From NCBI RefSeq assembly GCF_005116465.1, contig NZ_SWBM01000001.1:1488001-1552000 (forward strand): 64,000 bases of DNA, in the 5' to 3' direction. The notes beneath the pieces are model-generated. The model made no database searches and was not told the origin of the DNA. It worked only from the letters and a program-made list of their open reading frames with translations. Below are positions 63,339-64,000 of this stretch, in pieces. Source of the stretch: Robertmurraya kyonggiensis. GTDB lineage: Bacteria > Bacillota > Bacilli > Bacillales > Cytobacillaceae. The first letter of the stretch is position 1. Each line of letters begins with the position of its first letter. Made by a program: the position numbers and the translations under genes.

Positions 63339-64000
63339 ATGAGTGAAAGAGTATATTTCTTTGATACGACATTAAGAGATGGTGAACAAACGCCAGGTGT
63401 AAATTTAAATCAAGAAGAAAAAGTCGAGATTGCCCTTCGTTTAGAGCAGTTAGGAATCGATGTTATTGAAGCAGGCTTTGCTGCTGCTTCACCTGGGGAT
63501 GCAGCAGCCGTTCGTGCTGTTGCAAAAGCTGTCACAAAACCAATGGTCGTAAGTCTCGCTCGTGCTAATAAGGGAGATATCGATGCTGTCATTGAAGCTT
63601 TCAAGGGAATTGATAATACAGGAATACACGTGTTTATTGCAACCTCCCCTATCCATCGTGAAAAGAAATTGAACATGTCGAAGGAGCAAGTCATAAACAA
63701 AGCCATTGAATGTGTTTCCTATGCTGCACAACACTTTACACATGTTGAGTTTTCTTGCGAGGATGCAACCCGTTCTGAGCTTGAATTTTTACGGGAAATC
63801 TCTGAAAAAGTGATCGAAGCTGGCGCTACTGTTTTGAACTTCCCTGATACAGTAGGTTATACAACACCTGAAGAGTATTCAGAGCTTTTCCAATACATTC
63901 TTGAAAATACAAAGGGAGTAGAAAAAGTTATTTTGAGTTGCCATTGTCACGACGATCTTGGTCTTGCTGCAAGCAATAGTATTGCTGCAATTAAGGCTGG
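63339..64000 (+). CDS. leuA: 2-isopropylmalate synthase (3' end cut by window)
   Basis: First committed enzyme of leucine synthesis, condensing 2-ketoisovalerate with acetyl-CoA. About 220 codons are visible. The HMGL-like barrel begins DTTLRDGEQTPGVNLNQEEK (metal-binding Asp and substrate Arg), then EAGFAAASPGD, CEDATRSELEFL and the CHCHDDLGLAASNS metal site. Start ATG 63339 has AGGAGG about 10 bases upstream. It follows the T-box with no ilvBHC genes between, so leucine genes here probably form a separate operon. The regulatory C-terminal domain is outside the window. Confidence 0.95.
   Translation, partial: MSERVYFFDTTLRDGEQTPGVNLNQEEKVEIALRLEQLGIDVIEAGFAAASPGDAAAVRAVAKAVTKPMVVSLARANKGDIDAVIEAFKGIDNTGIHVFIATSPIHREKKLNMSKEQVINKAIECVSYAAQHFTHVEFSCEDATRSELEFLREISEKVIEAGATVLNFPDTVGYTTPEEYSELFQYILENTKGVEKVILSCHCHDDLGLAASNSIAAIKA

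Overview
The window is from a low-GC, endospore-forming member of the Bacillaceae. The evidence is a germinant-receptor operon, an H-type small acid-soluble spore protein, a Bacillus-type aa3-600 menaquinol oxidase, S-box, T-box and THI-box leaders, a MhqR-type operator, cre-like boxes and AGGAGG ribosome binding sites. The genus cannot be fixed from this stretch. I saw no rRNA, tRNA, CRISPR array, insertion sequence or prophage. Both ends cut genes: odhB at the left and leuA at the right.

Layout: 1-3.9 kb holds odhAB (2-oxoglutarate dehydrogenase) with a promoter and cre-like box. 4.1-12.3 kb holds sspH, then an S-box riboswitch driving metI-metC-yitJ-metH, a nearly complete route from O-acylhomoserine to methionine. 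12.4-17 kb holds two overlapping multi-domain histidine kinases. 17.3-21.2 kb holds a YeiH-type exporter and a sulfonate/nitrate/taurine-type ABC importer. 21.4-25.1 kb is a spore germinant receptor operon in the order B-A-C. 25-27.8 kb holds small unknown genes and an ECF sigma/anti-sigma pair.

27.8-37.3 kb is the most unusual part. A four-gene regulatory operon (histidine kinase, NreC-like regulator, NreA-like GAF protein, PAS kinase) lies next to an eight-gene operon. The eight genes are a membrane cytochrome-like protein, a NasC-type molybdopterin nitrate reductase, a four-cluster ferredoxin, a Tat-exported Rieske protein, three small unknown proteins and NarK. An assimilatory-type catalytic subunit is thus surrounded by respiratory-type partners and regulators. 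Two tandem GC-rich palindromes 22 bp apart lie just upstream and are candidate NreC sites.

37.5-43.4 kb holds small membrane proteins, a Pth2-like protein, a LysM/SleB-type hydrolase and qoxABCD. 43.7-46.6 kb holds a VanW protein, a second S-box riboswitch whose only visible target is a 47-codon FbpA-like gene, thiT with a TPP riboswitch, and mhqD with its operator. 46.7-53.1 kb holds an AlaX-type editing protein, a 57-residue protein, aspartate kinase, an MFS exporter, a YlmA-like ATPase and a YogA-like oxidoreductase. 53.3-58.4 kb holds a diguanylate cyclase, a MerR-type coiled-coil protein and a SulP-ArsR operon. 58.4-64 kb holds a CoA-transferase divergent from a TetR regulator, two small genes, an acyl-CoA ligase with a cre-like box, and a T-box leader in front of leuA.
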